Assembly (NCBI GenBank): GCA_964213355.1
Contig: CAXOVY010000032.1
Location: 248,001-312,000 of the forward strand
Direction of reading: 5' to 3'
Source of the DNA: JBAXAM01 sp964213355
GTDB taxonomy: Bacteria; Pseudomonadota; Gammaproteobacteria; UBA9339
DNA: 64,000 nt
Shown here: positions 1-9,021 of the stretch, in pieces
How positions within the stretch are numbered: the stretch's first letter is position 1
How the letters are laid out: every line of letters starts with the position of its first letter
Translations under genes and position numbers: made by a program
The notes under the pieces: model-generated
Databases searched by the model: none
Seen by the model: only the letters and a program-made list of their open reading frames with translations
What the model was told of the DNA's origin: nothing

Positions 1-1198
1 TCCAGCTTAAACCTAAGTCACTCCAAGTTGAAGTTGCTGCTGTATATTTCCATACTTTGCCACCCTGTGTTCCAGCATAAACATTTCCGCTGCTATCTTT
101 TGCTATAGACTGTACACTGGTACCATCTAGTGAACCTGTACCCAATCGTTCCCATGTGTCCCTAATCATCTGATATTCCCATACTTCGCCATTCTGTGTT
201 CCAGCATAAATATTTCGCAAGTTGCCTTCAGCTATAGAGCTTACATCTGTTATTCCCATATCCACCCAAGTTCCTACATTATCAAGTCCCCACACCTTGT
301 GATCACTTGATAGAACACAGACGTATACATCAGGTGTATCGAGGACGCCTGCTACAGAATATACATGAGTGAATTGGTAGAGCGAAGACACTAGGATCCA
401 AGCTCCTGCCTTATATTCCCATAGGTTGCCATCCTGTGTTCCAACATAAATATCTCCACTGGTGTCTATTATTTCTACAGAATTTACACAACTACCATCC
501 AATATATCTAATGAGCCGTTCGAACCCACCAATTTTATCCAAGGATCGCTAGCCGCAGCTCCTGCCGCATGTTTCCACACGTTGCCATTATACGTTCCAG
601 CATAAACATTTCTACTGCCGTCTATTGTCACGGAAAATACATAACTACCATCTAACATCTTTGGCCCCGGTCCTTGAAGTAGTGTGTTGTTTGAATAAAC
701 TAAACCTTGGCTATTTCCAGCAAATACCGCTGAAACGACGACTGTTAAGGTTGATTGTGAGTTAATTGCTCCTAGTGACGCGGTAATAACAGTATTTCCC
801 GTTGCTGTTAAAGCGGTTGCAAGACCAGAGCTGCTAATTGTAGCAACACCAATATTGCTAGAAGACCATGCGGCTAGACTAGTTATGTTTTTCGTAGAAC
901 CATCAGAATAGGTTCCTGTAGCAATAAATTGTTGTGTTCCATTGATTTTTATATAAGGAGTAGAAGGCGTTACTGATATCGAGACTAAAGTAGTTTCTTG
1001 CGAATTATTATTGCTTTTATTGGATGCAATTAATGTACCAATACCAATAGCTACACCAACTCCGCCAATACCAATTAATGCCATTTCTGTATTGTTAAAC
1101 GCAGCATCAGATGCTTGAGCCGAAGAGGTAAAAATAACAGCAAAAGCAAACGCCAGTATGGTTATAATTGAATATTTTGATTTGGTTCTTTTAACCAA
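1..1198 (-). CDS. Secreted BIG2 domain protein with propeller-like repeats (C-terminus outside window)
   Basis: The frame is open from the window edge to a TTG at 1198-1196, preceded by AAGGAG eight bases upstream; an in-frame TAA just upstream leaves no ATG option. Residues 1-29 form a signal peptide ending SSAQA. A glycine-rich hydrophobic stretch follows (about 40-58), then a BIG2-type Ig-like domain (about 70-155) opening VSISVTPSTPYIKING. From about residue 157 come at least five repeats of 40-45 residues built round the core NVYAGTQxGxVWxY, which look like propeller blades. The product is probably exported to the surface or periplasm, perhaps as an adhesin or binding scaffold. Family membership rests on motif recognition; the ligand is unknown. 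At least 399 codons are present and the 3' end lies off the window. Confidence 0.8.
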   Translation of the reverse strand, partial: MVKRTKSKYSIITILAFAFAVIFTSSAQASDAAFNNTEMALIGIGGVGVAIGIGTLIASNKSNNNSQETTLVSISVTPSTPYIKINGTQQFIATGTYSDGSTKNITSLAAWSSSNIGVATISSSGLATALTATGNTVITASLGAINSQSTLTVVVSAVFAGNSQGLVYSNNTLLQGPGPKMLDGSYVFSVTIDGSRNVYAGTYNGNVWKHAAGAAASDPWIKLVGSNGSLDILDGSCVNSVEIIDTSGDIYVGTQDGNLWEYKAGAWILVSSLYQFTHVYSVAGVLDTPDVYVCVLSSDHKVWGLDNVGTWVDMGITDVSSIAEGNLRNIYAGTQNGEVWEYQMIRDTWERLGTGSLDGTSVQSIAKDSSGNVYAGTQGGKVWKYTAATSTWSDLGLSW

Positions 1199-1349
1199 TA
1201 CGATATCTCCTTATAATTCTCAACCTAACCTTGGCAGTATTCCTTCAAGATAGTATTGTACGGTAAAAAAGTCCGTTGTCAAACAGGTCTAGCGAGTGTT
1301 GGTAACATGCTAGTTGTCCGGTTTTTTTTAAATTTTGATTGCAACGACC

Positions 1350-1358
1350 CCCACTATG
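1350..1358. repeat. Target site duplication of ISAs1 element, left copy
   Basis: CCCACTATG lies directly outside the left inverted repeat at 1359 and is repeated exactly at 2623-2631 outside the right inverted repeat. Nine bases is within the 8-10 bp range known for ISAs1-family insertions. The pair shows a single insertion whose ends have not been rearranged. Confidence 0.9.
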
Positions 1359-2622
1359 CAGGGCAATCGCATGAAATTTATCCTGCCAAAATCTTCAAAA
1401 GATAATTGCGATCCCACCCGGCTTTTAAACGCTTGCTTTGTATACCGCCTTTGAAAGTGTGCTCTTTTTTTAGCAGCATCAAAGATATTTTTCTCAGCAA
1501 AGAAAAGTTTTCCGCAGCATCACCGATACGTACTCTGCACTCATCTTCTCGAAAGCCAACATCTAGACACCAGTGTAGATTGTTTTCTACTCGCCAGTGC
1601 TGTCTGATCCCATCTGCAATTTTGTTTGCTGAGCCTTTTAATGAGCTAATGTAATAACGTTTTTCTGTAACTTTTTCACCTGTACTTTTGTTAATTCTCT
1701 CGCTTTCCATTAATACTAAACTTTGTAACCCTTTCCATTTTAGTTTAAATCGGAATAAATACATCAGCGGTAATACGTAACAGGTACGTGTTTCTACGCG
1801 GCCATGATCGCAATCTGTTGTTTGGTTTTTATCATACACCATGGTTTCAAAATTTTTTTCTTTGGCTATGTTAAATGTGGTTTCCAGAGCGCTTTTTAAT
1901 AAACCTTGGTTTTCCTTTACAGCCAGTATGTAGTCAGCCCCTTTTTCATGTATCTTGTTTGCTATTTTGCTTTGGCATCCCATGGCATCGATCGTAATAA
2001 TACATCCTTTGATTGCTAGTATTTCTAATAATTCTGGAATAGCTGTAATTTCATTGGATTTTTCATTGGTTTTCATCTGACCCAACAAAACACTATTCTC
2101 TGTGGCCCATGCATGCACCATGTGGATTGCTGACTTACTTGATCTTCTGTCATGTGATCTTCTTAAAGTTTTACCGTCTATTGCTATTACTTGCCCTCCT
2201 GTTATTTCAAATACTTCTCTTATCCATGTTTGAAAACACCGCTGAAATGCCTCTGGGTTAAGCTTAGAAAATATTCTACCGAATGTGTCATGAGATGGTA
2301 TGCCATTTGGTAACTCTAAAATGGCTTTTAACCATTCGTAATTCGTATTTCCATATTCTTCAACTTGCGTCCATTTGTCAGCGCCGCAAATCACCGCACA
2401 TATTGCTATAACTATAACCTCAACTAATTTATGAGTGGTTTTTAATATAATTCTTGGATCTGTTATTTCTTCGAAATTTCTTACTATTGATAGACCTATT
2501 CTTTGATCGCTCATCCTGGTTTCCTTGCTATGAATATTGATAACCAGGTATTTTTACAGTTTTTTAATTATTTATATACTCTAGCGCATTGTTTTCTATT
2601 TGGATTTCATGCGATTGCCCTG
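1359..2622 (-). mobile_element. ISAs1-family insertion sequence, 1264 bp, complete
   Basis: The ends are a perfect 19-bp inverted repeat, CAGGGCAATCGCATGAAAT at 1359-1377 and its complement at 2604-2622. A single transposase gene fills the interior. The 9-bp duplications flank it exactly. The element sits in the divergent promoter region between the BIG2 protein gene (start 1198) and the truncated outer membrane gene (start 2689), so it may have changed expression of both. Confidence 0.95.
1378..2514 (-). CDS. ISAs1-family transposase
   Basis: This 378-residue DDE transposase catalyses movement of the surrounding 1264-bp element. The N-terminal part (about 1-90) matches the DDE_Tnp_1-associated domain of H-repeat/ISAs1 proteins, including FxxITDPR near residue 15. 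The catalytic core begins at IAIDGKTLRRS near residue 110 (first Asp), continues with IITIDAMGCQ near 170 (second Asp), and ends with HWRVENNLHWCLDVGF near 310, the family's Glu-containing C-terminal signature. Length is normal and no frameshift is seen, so the element should be active. The start is supported by AAGGA upstream of the ATG. The stop lies just inside the left inverted repeat. Confidence 0.95.
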   Translation of the reverse strand: MSDQRIGLSIVRNFEEITDPRIILKTTHKLVEVIVIAICAVICGADKWTQVEEYGNTNYEWLKAILELPNGIPSHDTFGRIFSKLNPEAFQRCFQTWIREVFEITGGQVIAIDGKTLRRSHDRRSSKSAIHMVHAWATENSVLLGQMKTNEKSNEITAIPELLEILAIKGCIITIDAMGCQSKIANKIHEKGADYILAVKENQGLLKSALETTFNIAKEKNFETMVYDKNQTTDCDHGRVETRTCYVLPLMYLFRFKLKWKGLQSLVLMESERINKSTGEKVTEKRYYISSLKGSANKIADGIRQHWRVENNLHWCLDVGFREDECRVRIGDAAENFSLLRKISLMLLKKEHTFKGGIQSKRLKAGWDRNYLLKILAG

Positions 2623-2631
2623 CCCACTATG
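2623..2631. repeat. Target site duplication of ISAs1 element, right copy
   Basis: This is CCCACTATG, identical to 1350-1358. It marks the right border of the ISAs1 insertion. Confidence 0.9.
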
Positions 2632-2688
2632 AGCTACTATGGCACAGTTACGTTGTAATTATGTTATTATTGTTATGGATGACTTTGT

Positions 2689-2903
2689 ATGCATAAAGTA
2701 ATGGTTAGTTTTGTTGCTTTATTTATAATGTCTGCTGCTGTTGCAGATGGAATTTCGTCGAGTGATAGTGTCATCAAAAGTAAGCATCCAGTAATTTCCA
2801 AAACAGAAAAACTCAAGCCTAAAAATTCATATAAAACAGTTAATGGTAATCCTTATTTTGGTGTTATGGCTGGTGTGGGTTTTGCTAGGATGGGTGAACA
2901 GCA
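2689..2903 (+). pseudogene. N-terminal stump of an exported outer-membrane-type protein, cut by IS21 copy 1
   Basis: An ATG at 2689 with a weak GGA upstream opens a frame encoding a signal peptide (about residues 1-20, MHKVMVSFVALFIMSAAVADG), a polar linker, and then NPYFGVMAGVGFARMGEQ near 54-71. That last piece looks like the first strand of an outer membrane beta-barrel. Native sequence ends at 2903; the frame then runs about 24 codons into the IS21 end before stopping. The remainder of the gene is not found at either IS21 right flank. ISAs1 also sits about 60 bp upstream, in the likely promoter. It is almost certainly dead. The barrel assignment is inference from one strand-like segment. 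Confidence 0.6.
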
Positions 2904-3020
2904 TGTCAATTTCCATGTAAAATTGACCCCTCTAGAGCATAAAGTTGCACCGAAAATTGACCCCTCTAATTACTAAATTTACTCTTAAAATTTTAACTAA
3001 TTTTAAGAGGATAAAAGAGG

Positions 3021-4541
3021 ATGATAATAGTGGAAACAATTGCGAAAATAAGGCGGCTGTATTATGTACAAAACAAGGGGATAAAAACGATAGCTCGTGA
3101 ATTGAATTTATCAAAAAATACGGTAAAGAAAGTTATCCGAGACGACAAAACATCAAAGACTTACGTGAGGGATAAACAAACGTTACCAATAATGGGAGAA
3201 TTCAAAGATCAGCTAACAAGCATGTTAGAAAAAAATATTAAGCAGCCGTTGCGTTTAAGATATACAGCAAAAAAATTATACCAAACGCTTTGCAGCAATG
3301 GTTTCAAGGGGAGCTATTCAACCATAAATAGATTTACTACCGATTGGAGACGTAATAATCATTCTGATGGAAAAAAGGTTTTTATACCACTGGAGTTTGC
3401 TCCAGGAGAAGCATTTCAGTTTGACTGGAGTACAGAAGAGATTGAGTTACAAGGTATATTAACGCGAGTTAAGGTTGCACATATACGACTGTGCTACAGC
3501 CGTATGTTTTTAATTGTTGTCTACAGAAATGAGCAAATGGAAATGGTTTTTGATGCCCACAATAAAGCCTTTCAATTTTTTGGAGGAACTACAAAAAAAG
3601 GCATATTTGACAACATGAAGACTGCTGTTAACAAAGTATTTGTTGGCAAAGACCGTAAATTTAATTCACGCTTTTCTGAAATGGCTTCTCATTATTTATT
3701 TGAACCGATTGCATGCACACCAGCTTCTGGTTGGGAAAAGGGTCAGGTAGAATGCCAAGTTAACACTGGGCGTAGAAATTTTTTTACTCCACTTCGTTGT
3801 ATTAATTATTTAGAAGAACTGAATGAACAGCTTCTCGGTGAATGCATAGAATGGGCTCAAAAAACAAATCATCCAGAATTAAACGGACGAAAAGTATGGG
3901 ATGTATATCAAGATGAGAAACCAAGTTTGCTAGAATACCGCAACCAATTTGACGCTTATAAACTTGAGCCTTCGGTAGTTTCATCATACAGCTTAATAAA
4001 CTACGACACCAATATGTATAGTGTAGATTGCGATTACGTTGGTGAAGTTGCCGATGTTAGAGCTTATACCAACAAAATTATTATAGTATTCAAAGGAAAA
4101 ACAATAGGTGAGCATGAGCGTTGTTTCGAGAAAAAAAAGAAAATTTACGATCCGTGGCACTATATACCAGCGCTTGAGCGCAAACCTGGAGCATTAAGAA
4201 ATGGCGCTCCTTTTAAGCTTTTAAAATTACCACCATCATTTATAAGTATGCAAAATAATCTTAGAGCACATGAAGATGGTGACAAACAATTTATTAAAAT
4301 TTTATTACAAGTATCAAAACATGGCTTAAATAAAGTTGATGAAGCGTGTACAAATGCTTTAAAAATAGGAGTAAGTAATGCAGATTTTGTCATACAATAT
4401 CTGACTCCAGCAACTCCAAAAGAAAAAATAGAAGAACGACAGCTGCATTTAATAGAAGCGCCAAGCGAAGATATATGTTGTTATAACGATGCTTTTTTAA
4501 GCAATCAGCTTGTATCTCAGGAGGCAATCTATGTCGCATGA
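3021..4541 (+). CDS. istA: IS21-family transposase IstA (copy 1)
   Basis: This 506-residue transposase cuts and joins IS21 ends. An N-terminal HTH lies at about residues 18-45 (GIKTIARELNLSKNTVKKVI). The rve/DDE core has AFQFDWSTEE near 135 (first Asp), GIFDNMKTAV near 195 (second Asp) and GWEKGQVECQV near 240 (Glu). A C-terminal beta-rich Mu-like domain follows. The stop (4539-4541) lies inside istB, whose ATG is at 4531, so the pair is translationally coupled as usual for IS21. Length is normal and the frame intact. An AGAGG lies ten bases upstream of the ATG; the GTG at 3030 is an alternative start. Confidence 0.95.
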   Translation: MIIVETIAKIRRLYYVQNKGIKTIARELNLSKNTVKKVIRDDKTSKTYVRDKQTLPIMGEFKDQLTSMLEKNIKQPLRLRYTAKKLYQTLCSNGFKGSYSTINRFTTDWRRNNHSDGKKVFIPLEFAPGEAFQFDWSTEEIELQGILTRVKVAHIRLCYSRMFLIVVYRNEQMEMVFDAHNKAFQFFGGTTKKGIFDNMKTAVNKVFVGKDRKFNSRFSEMASHYLFEPIACTPASGWEKGQVECQVNTGRRNFFTPLRCINYLEELNEQLLGECIEWAQKTNHPELNGRKVWDVYQDEKPSLLEYRNQFDAYKLEPSVVSSYSLINYDTNMYSVDCDYVGEVADVRAYTNKIIIVFKGKTIGEHERCFEKKKKIYDPWHYIPALERKPGALRNGAPFKLLKLPPSFISMQNNLRAHEDGDKQFIKILLQVSKHGLNKVDEACTNALKIGVSNADFVIQYLTPATPKEKIEERQLHLIEAPSEDICCYNDAFLSNQLVSQEAIYVA

Positions 4542-5265
4542 AAATATCAAAGAACAATTTGGGGCTCTTGGATTAAAAGGGATGCTGCAATATTTTGATG
4601 ACATGATTGATTTAAAATCACAAGAAGAGTGGCCACAAATGCTTCTATCTATGCTTAAAAGCGAAGCATCTTATCGACAAACAAGATCTTTTATGTACAA
4701 ATTAGGATTAGCTAAATTACCACAAATGAAGTCTATAGATAACTTCGACCCAACAGGTTTACCAATTAAAATAGAAACGTTAGACAATGCTAAAAGCATG
4801 AAATTTATAAAAGACCACTACAATATTTTAATCATTGGTGGCAGTGGTGCGGGAAAGAGCCATTTAGCGATTGGACTTGCTTACTTAGCATTACAAAATA
4901 GTTATCGTATACGGTTTTATAAGTTTGCTGAGCTAGCAAGAGATCTAATAAAAGCGCAGTCTCACAACTACGAAACAGCATTTATGGCAAAGCTACAAAG
5001 GTTCGATCTTGTTGTAATTGATGAGCTAGGCTATTTGCCGATTGATCCAAAGGCCAGCCCTCTATTATTTGAACTGTTTTCTAATCTTTATGAAAAAGTA
5101 TCGACAATAATAACCACTCATCTAGCATTCAACGAATGGCCAGATATCTTTGGTAACATAAAAGCCACTAAGGCGATAATTGACAGATTTACTCACCACT
5201 GTTTGATCTTAGAAACTGGTGATAAAAGCTGGAGATTGAGGGAGGGAAAAACAACAAAAAATTGA
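4531..5265 (+). CDS. istB: IS21-family helper ATPase IstB (copy 1)
   Basis: IstB is the AAA+ partner of IstA that prepares the target DNA for insertion. Walker A is GGSGAGKSHLA near residue 112 and Walker B is LVVIDELGYLP near 170; TTHLAFNEW near 200 is the sensor-1 region and IDRFTHHC the C-terminal family signature. I place the start at the ATG at 4531 because AGGAGG precedes it at proper spacing. A frame opening at 4510 would add seven residues without its own ribosome binding site. The start overlaps the end of istA by 11 bases. The 244-residue length is normal. Confidence 0.95.
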   Translation: MSHENIKEQFGALGLKGMLQYFDDMIDLKSQEEWPQMLLSMLKSEASYRQTRSFMYKLGLAKLPQMKSIDNFDPTGLPIKIETLDNAKSMKFIKDHYNILIIGGSGAGKSHLAIGLAYLALQNSYRIRFYKFAELARDLIKAQSHNYETAFMAKLQRFDLVVIDELGYLPIDPKASPLLFELFSNLYEKVSTIITTHLAFNEWPDIFGNIKATKAIIDRFTHHCLILETGDKSWRLREGKTTKN

Positions 5266-5349
5266 TCAGTAAAAGTGAAGTTTTTAGCTCGTGGCAGAGG
5301 GGTCAATTTTCGATGCAACTAGGGGGTCAAATTTCGATGCAAATTGACA

Positions 5350-5625
5350 GCTGCTATTGGCATAGAGCACTCAGAAGCAGTTAGCTTATGTGTGTCTTAT
5401 TCTGGTGGTGGGTACAACGATTGGTATTTACCATCAATGTGGGAGCTGCTCCAGATGTATTACTACATTGGTACTGATGGATTCTACTGGAGTTCTACTG
5501 ATCTTTCTGATGGTGCGCGGGCGTACGGGCTAGAGTTCGGTGGTGCTCATGGTGCGGTGATAACCGCCAATAAGACAGTTTCTCATAAAATTCGTGCTGT
5601 TAGGGCTACTACCTACGGACCTTAA
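5350..5625 (+). pseudogene. C-terminal fragment of a DUF1566/Lcl-domain protein
   Basis: Immediately right of IS21 copy 1 the frame encodes AAIGIEHSEAVSLCVSYSGGG, then NDWYLPSMWEL, YWSSTDLSDGARAYGLEF and finally KIRAVRA. These are the conserved elements of the DUF1566 (Lcl C-terminal) domain: NDWYLPS, YWSS, and RxVRA near the end. Such domains end secreted proteins that are abundant in Legionella and relatives, often behind BIG2 domains. No start signal exists, since the upstream part is replaced by the IS. The missing N-terminus is not the stump on the other side of the IS, which is a different protein type. It is a 3' remnant. Confidence 0.7.
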
Positions 5626-5640
5626 GGCGTTTGCACAGGT

Positions 5641-6366
5641 TTAAGAAAAGTTTTTGAACTCATGTTGACCGTTTTGGTAATAAATCAAAATGCTTCCTGA
5701 GTTAGTCCATTCACCCAATGAAATACGTCTCATCTTTTGATTGTTTATGGTGAATTCATCTTCCCAGGTACGATGAATGTGGCCATGAATAATTTGGCTA
5801 GCTGCGAACTTTGCCATAAGTTTTTTAATGGTGTTTGTTTGCGGTAGCAAAGTGTTTTTGTCTTTAAATAATTTGGTTTTAGCGCTATATTTTTGAATGC
5901 TACTTGCTAACCAAATACGAAATTTTAAAGGTAATTTTAAGAATATTGCTATGCCATGGGGGAAGCGCGTAATGGTGCGAAAGACGCGGTGTTTTATATC
6001 CTTAGTGCAGAGAATATCCCCATGAGTTAACAATGTTGGTCTGTTATAAAGGTCAATTTTATATGGATCTGGAATTAGAATACAACCACTTTCTTTAGCA
6101 AAAGTTTGATCCAAAATAAAATCCCGATTGCCTGGCATTAGATAAACCGGTATTTTACTGCTGATTGTTTTCAATGCTTTTTTGATTCGTTCGTTAAATA
6201 CTGAGCGGTCATCATCGCCAACCCAGAATTTAAAAAAATCTCCTAGAATGTAAAGTGAGTCCGCTTTGGGTGCGATATCTTCGATAAATTTAAAAAATAA
6301 ATTTGTAACTTTCGGCTGCGTAGTGCTTAAATGTAAATCAGCTATGAAAATAGTGTAATTGTTCAT
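5641..6366 (-). CDS. lpxH: UDP-2,3-diacylglucosamine pyrophosphatase LpxH
   Basis: LpxH hydrolyses UDP-2,3-diacylglucosamine to lipid X and UMP, the fourth step of lipid A synthesis, at the inner membrane. The 241 residues carry the calcineurin-like metallophosphatase motifs in order: FIADLHLS (9-16), GDFFKFW (42-48), GNRDF near 80, THGD near 114 and HGHIHR near 195. Length matches the family. The ATG at 6366 overlaps the kdsA stop by four bases (ATGA), so lpxH is the last gene of a coupled pyrG-kdsA-lpxH operon. Grouping lipid A and Kdo genes indicates a lipopolysaccharide-making envelope. Confidence 0.93.
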   Translation of the reverse strand: MNNYTIFIADLHLSTTQPKVTNLFFKFIEDIAPKADSLYILGDFFKFWVGDDDRSVFNERIKKALKTISSKIPVYLMPGNRDFILDQTFAKESGCILIPDPYKIDLYNRPTLLTHGDILCTKDIKHRVFRTITRFPHGIAIFLKLPLKFRIWLASSIQKYSAKTKLFKDKNTLLPQTNTIKKLMAKFAASQIIHGHIHRTWEDEFTINNQKMRRISLGEWTNSGSILIYYQNGQHEFKNFS

Positions 6367-7184
6367 GCTTGATTTTTACTTTTAACCACTTGATCAATCT
6401 TTTGCAGTAGTGCCAGCAAAGATTCTATCTTATTGAGTGGTATCATATTGGGGCCATCGCACAGGGCTTTTTCGGGTTCCGGGTGGGTCTCAACAAACAA
6501 ACCAGCAATTCCTACGGCAACTGCAGCACGTGCAAGAACTGAAATAAACTCGGGTTGTCCTCCTGACGAACAACCAGTGGCACCAGGTAGTTGCACTGAA
6601 TGTCCAGCATCAAAAATCACAGGGCATCCAGTTTCGCGCATCACTACCAACGAACGCATGTCAACAACTAAATTATTATAGCCAAACGATGTGCCGCGCT
6701 CGCAAACCATAATTTTATCGTTGCCACTAGAGCGTGCTTTTTCTACCACAGTTTTCATATCCCATGGTGCTAGAAATTGACCCTTTTTCATGTTAACTGG
6801 TTTGCCGAGTTCCATTACTTTTTTAATGAATCCAGTTTGGCGGCATAAAAATGCTGGAGTTTGTAATATATCCGCTATGGTAATGACTTCATCAAAGGGT
6901 GTGTATTCATGTACATCAGTTAAAATTGATACTCCAACCTCTTCTTTGATTTTGCGCAAAATTCGCATTGCCTCACTAAACTCTAGTCCACGATAACTAT
7001 GTACCGAAAGACGGTTTGCTTTTTCAAAAGAAGTTTTGTAAACAAAATTAATTTTGAGTTTGTCTGTAATTTCTTTTAGTTTGATTGCAGATTCCATGGC
7101 AATTTTTTCATTTTCAATTACACATGGGCCAGCAATTAAAAAAAATGGCTTATCATTGGCTACTTCAAAGTTGCAAAGCTTCAT
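6363..7184 (-). CDS. kdsA: 3-deoxy-D-manno-octulosonate 8-phosphate synthase KdsA
   Basis: KdsA condenses phosphoenolpyruvate with arabinose 5-phosphate to give Kdo 8-phosphate for the LPS inner core. Motifs in the 273 residues include AGPCVIEN near 18, KTSFEKANRLS near 50, DVHEYTPF near 90, GTSFGYNNLVVDMR near 165, DAGHSVQLPG near 193 and ETHPEPEKALCDGPN near 232. The Cys in AGPC, where the E. coli enzyme has Asn, is the mark of the metal-dependent class; His, Glu and Asp ligands are also present. It overlaps pyrG upstream and lpxH downstream by four bases each. Confidence 0.95.
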   Translation of the reverse strand: MKLCNFEVANDKPFFLIAGPCVIENEKIAMESAIKLKEITDKLKINFVYKTSFEKANRLSVHSYRGLEFSEAMRILRKIKEEVGVSILTDVHEYTPFDEVITIADILQTPAFLCRQTGFIKKVMELGKPVNMKKGQFLAPWDMKTVVEKARSSGNDKIMVCERGTSFGYNNLVVDMRSLVVMRETGCPVIFDAGHSVQLPGATGCSSGGQPEFISVLARAAVAVGIAGLFVETHPEPEKALCDGPNMIPLNKIESLLALLQKIDQVVKSKNQA

Positions 7185-8815
7185 AAAACTACCCCGCTAT
7201 TTTTTGCAACAGCTGCTTGAATAAAACTAATAAAAACCGGATGCCCTTGGCGTGGATTAGATGTGAATTCAGGGTGAAATTGACAACAGAAAAACCAAGG
7301 ATGAGTTGGTAACTCCACTGCCTCTATTAAATTGCCATCAGCAGAGCGCCCCGAAACACGAAGACCAGCACTTTCAAGCATTGGTGCTAAATTGCCATTA
7401 ATTTCGTAGCGATGACGATAGCGTTCAACAACCACATCTTCATCGTAAATTTTGTGGGTAAGTGTTCCACTAATAATATGGCATGGGTAACCGCCAAGGC
7501 GCATTGTCCCACCTAAATCAACTGTCTCGTCACGTTTCTCAATCTGACCGACAATTCCCAGCCATTCAGTGACTAGGGCAACTACTGGATATTTTGTAGT
7601 GTGATCAAATTCTGTACTATTGGCACCGCGCATGTTGGCGACATGACGCGCAAATTCGATTATGGCAATTTGCATTCCGAGGCAAATACCAAAATATGGA
7701 ATGTTGTGTTCACGCGCATATCGTGCGGCCATAATCATTCCTTCCGTACCACGCTTACCAAAGCCGCCAGGTACTAAAACACCATCAACTGCAGCTAAAA
7801 TTTTAGCACCTTGTTTTTCTAAATCCTCAGCGTCAACGTATTTAATATTAACCTTGGTACCTGTGTGCAGTCCAGCATGTTTTAAGGCTTCATTTATTGA
7901 TTTATAAGAATCGACTAAATCAACATATTTGCCAACCATCGCAATAGTAACTTCATGCATGGTTTTAGTGGCAGCTGCAATGATTTTTTCCCAAGAAGTC
8001 AGATCAGCAGCCCCATGAGCTAAACTTAATTTTTCTGTAACAAATTCTCCAATGCCATGACTGCGCATTAATAAAGGGATTTTGTAGACATTATCAACAT
8101 CTGGTAGCGGAATTACAGCGCGCTTTTCGACATTGGTAAATAGCGCGATTTTTTCGCGCTCATGATCAGTAATAGGGTGTTCTGAGCGACACATCAACAT
8201 GTCAGGCTGAATACCGATCGAGCGCATTTCTTTGACTGAATGTTGAGTCGGTTTGGTTTTAATTTCACCAGCAGAAGCAATAAATGGGACTAATGTTAAA
8301 TGAATAAATAAGGTATTGTGCGTGCCGAGTTCAATGCGCATTTGACGAATTGCCTCTAAGAATGGTAATGACTCAATATCGCCAACAGTTCCACCAATTT
8401 CTACCAGAGCAATGTCATTATTAGCTGCACCATCCTTAATACGTGTTTTAATTTCATCGGTAATATGAGGAATAACTTGAACTGTAGCACCCAGGTAATC
8501 TCCGCGGCGTTCTTTGCGAATAACTTCAGCATAAACTCGACCCGATGTTAAATTATTATGCCGTGTCATCTTAGTGCTAACAAAACGCTCGTAATGGCCA
8601 AGATCCAAGTCGGTTTCTGCACCATCTTCGGTAACAAAAACCTCGCCATGTTGAAACGGACTCATTGTTCCTGGATCCACATTGATATATGGATCAAGTT
8701 TTATTAGCGTAACTTTAAAACCGTATCCTTCTAGCAGTGCACCCAAAGAAGCCGAAGTTATACCCTTACCCAAAGACGAAACCACACCACCAGTTATAAA
8801 AATATAGCGCGTCAT
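7181..8815 (-). CDS. pyrG: CTP synthase PyrG
   Basis: PyrG makes CTP from UTP, ATP and glutamine in the cytoplasm; CTP also feeds CMP-Kdo synthesis, which suits the kdsA-lpxH neighbours. The N-terminal synthetase domain (about 1-265) opens MTRYIFITGGVVSSLGKGI and contains GTVGDIESLPF. The C-terminal class I glutamine amidotransferase domain has GICLGMQ (nucleophile Cys near 375) and CQFHPEF near 510. I chose the ATG at 8815 because it reproduces the conserved N-terminus and has GGGA upstream; an in-frame ATG at 8827 would add four residues. The stop overlaps the kdsA start. About 190 bp of AT-rich leader upstream should hold the operon promoter. Confidence 0.95.
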   Translation of the reverse strand: MTRYIFITGGVVSSLGKGITSASLGALLEGYGFKVTLIKLDPYINVDPGTMSPFQHGEVFVTEDGAETDLDLGHYERFVSTKMTRHNNLTSGRVYAEVIRKERRGDYLGATVQVIPHITDEIKTRIKDGAANNDIALVEIGGTVGDIESLPFLEAIRQMRIELGTHNTLFIHLTLVPFIASAGEIKTKPTQHSVKEMRSIGIQPDMLMCRSEHPITDHEREKIALFTNVEKRAVIPLPDVDNVYKIPLLMRSHGIGEFVTEKLSLAHGAADLTSWEKIIAAATKTMHEVTIAMVGKYVDLVDSYKSINEALKHAGLHTGTKVNIKYVDAEDLEKQGAKILAAVDGVLVPGGFGKRGTEGMIMAARYAREHNIPYFGICLGMQIAIIEFARHVANMRGANSTEFDHTTKYPVVALVTEWLGIVGQIEKRDETVDLGGTMRLGGYPCHIISGTLTHKIYDEDVVVERYRHRYEINGNLAPMLESAGLRVSGRSADGNLIEAVELPTHPWFFCCQFHPEFTSNPRQGHPVFISFIQAAVAKNSGVVL

Positions 8816-9021
8816 TTTTTGTCCCATTGATTGTTTTGTTTATGATAAAAGTTTTCAGCTTATTAATCAAAAATATAAAGAAATATACGAATAAAATCTA
8901 TAAAATTTTGATGTATTGTAGCAGAAAAATTTGAAACTACCATTCGGACAGCAAAAAACGCAGATCCAATAAGAGCCTTATTTTACGTGAATCAGAAGTG
9001 CGGATTGGCTAGGGGTTTTGT

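Larger units (their letters stand above)
2904..5349 (+). mobile_element. IS21-family insertion sequence, copy 1 (2446 bp)
   Basis: The borders come from comparison with the second copy (60480-62925): sequence is shared from TGTCAATTT at 2904 through AAATTGACA at 5349 and diverges on both sides. The tips form an imperfect inverted repeat, TGTCAATTTCCATG against TGTCAATTTGCATC. Each end also carries inner repeats of AAATTGACCCC, matching the multiple terminal transposase-binding repeats of IS21. It encodes istA and istB. No target duplication is visible: the left flank ends AACAGCA and the right flank begins GCTGC. The two flanks belong to unrelated gene fragments, which suggests recombination between copies after insertion. 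Confidence 0.95.
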
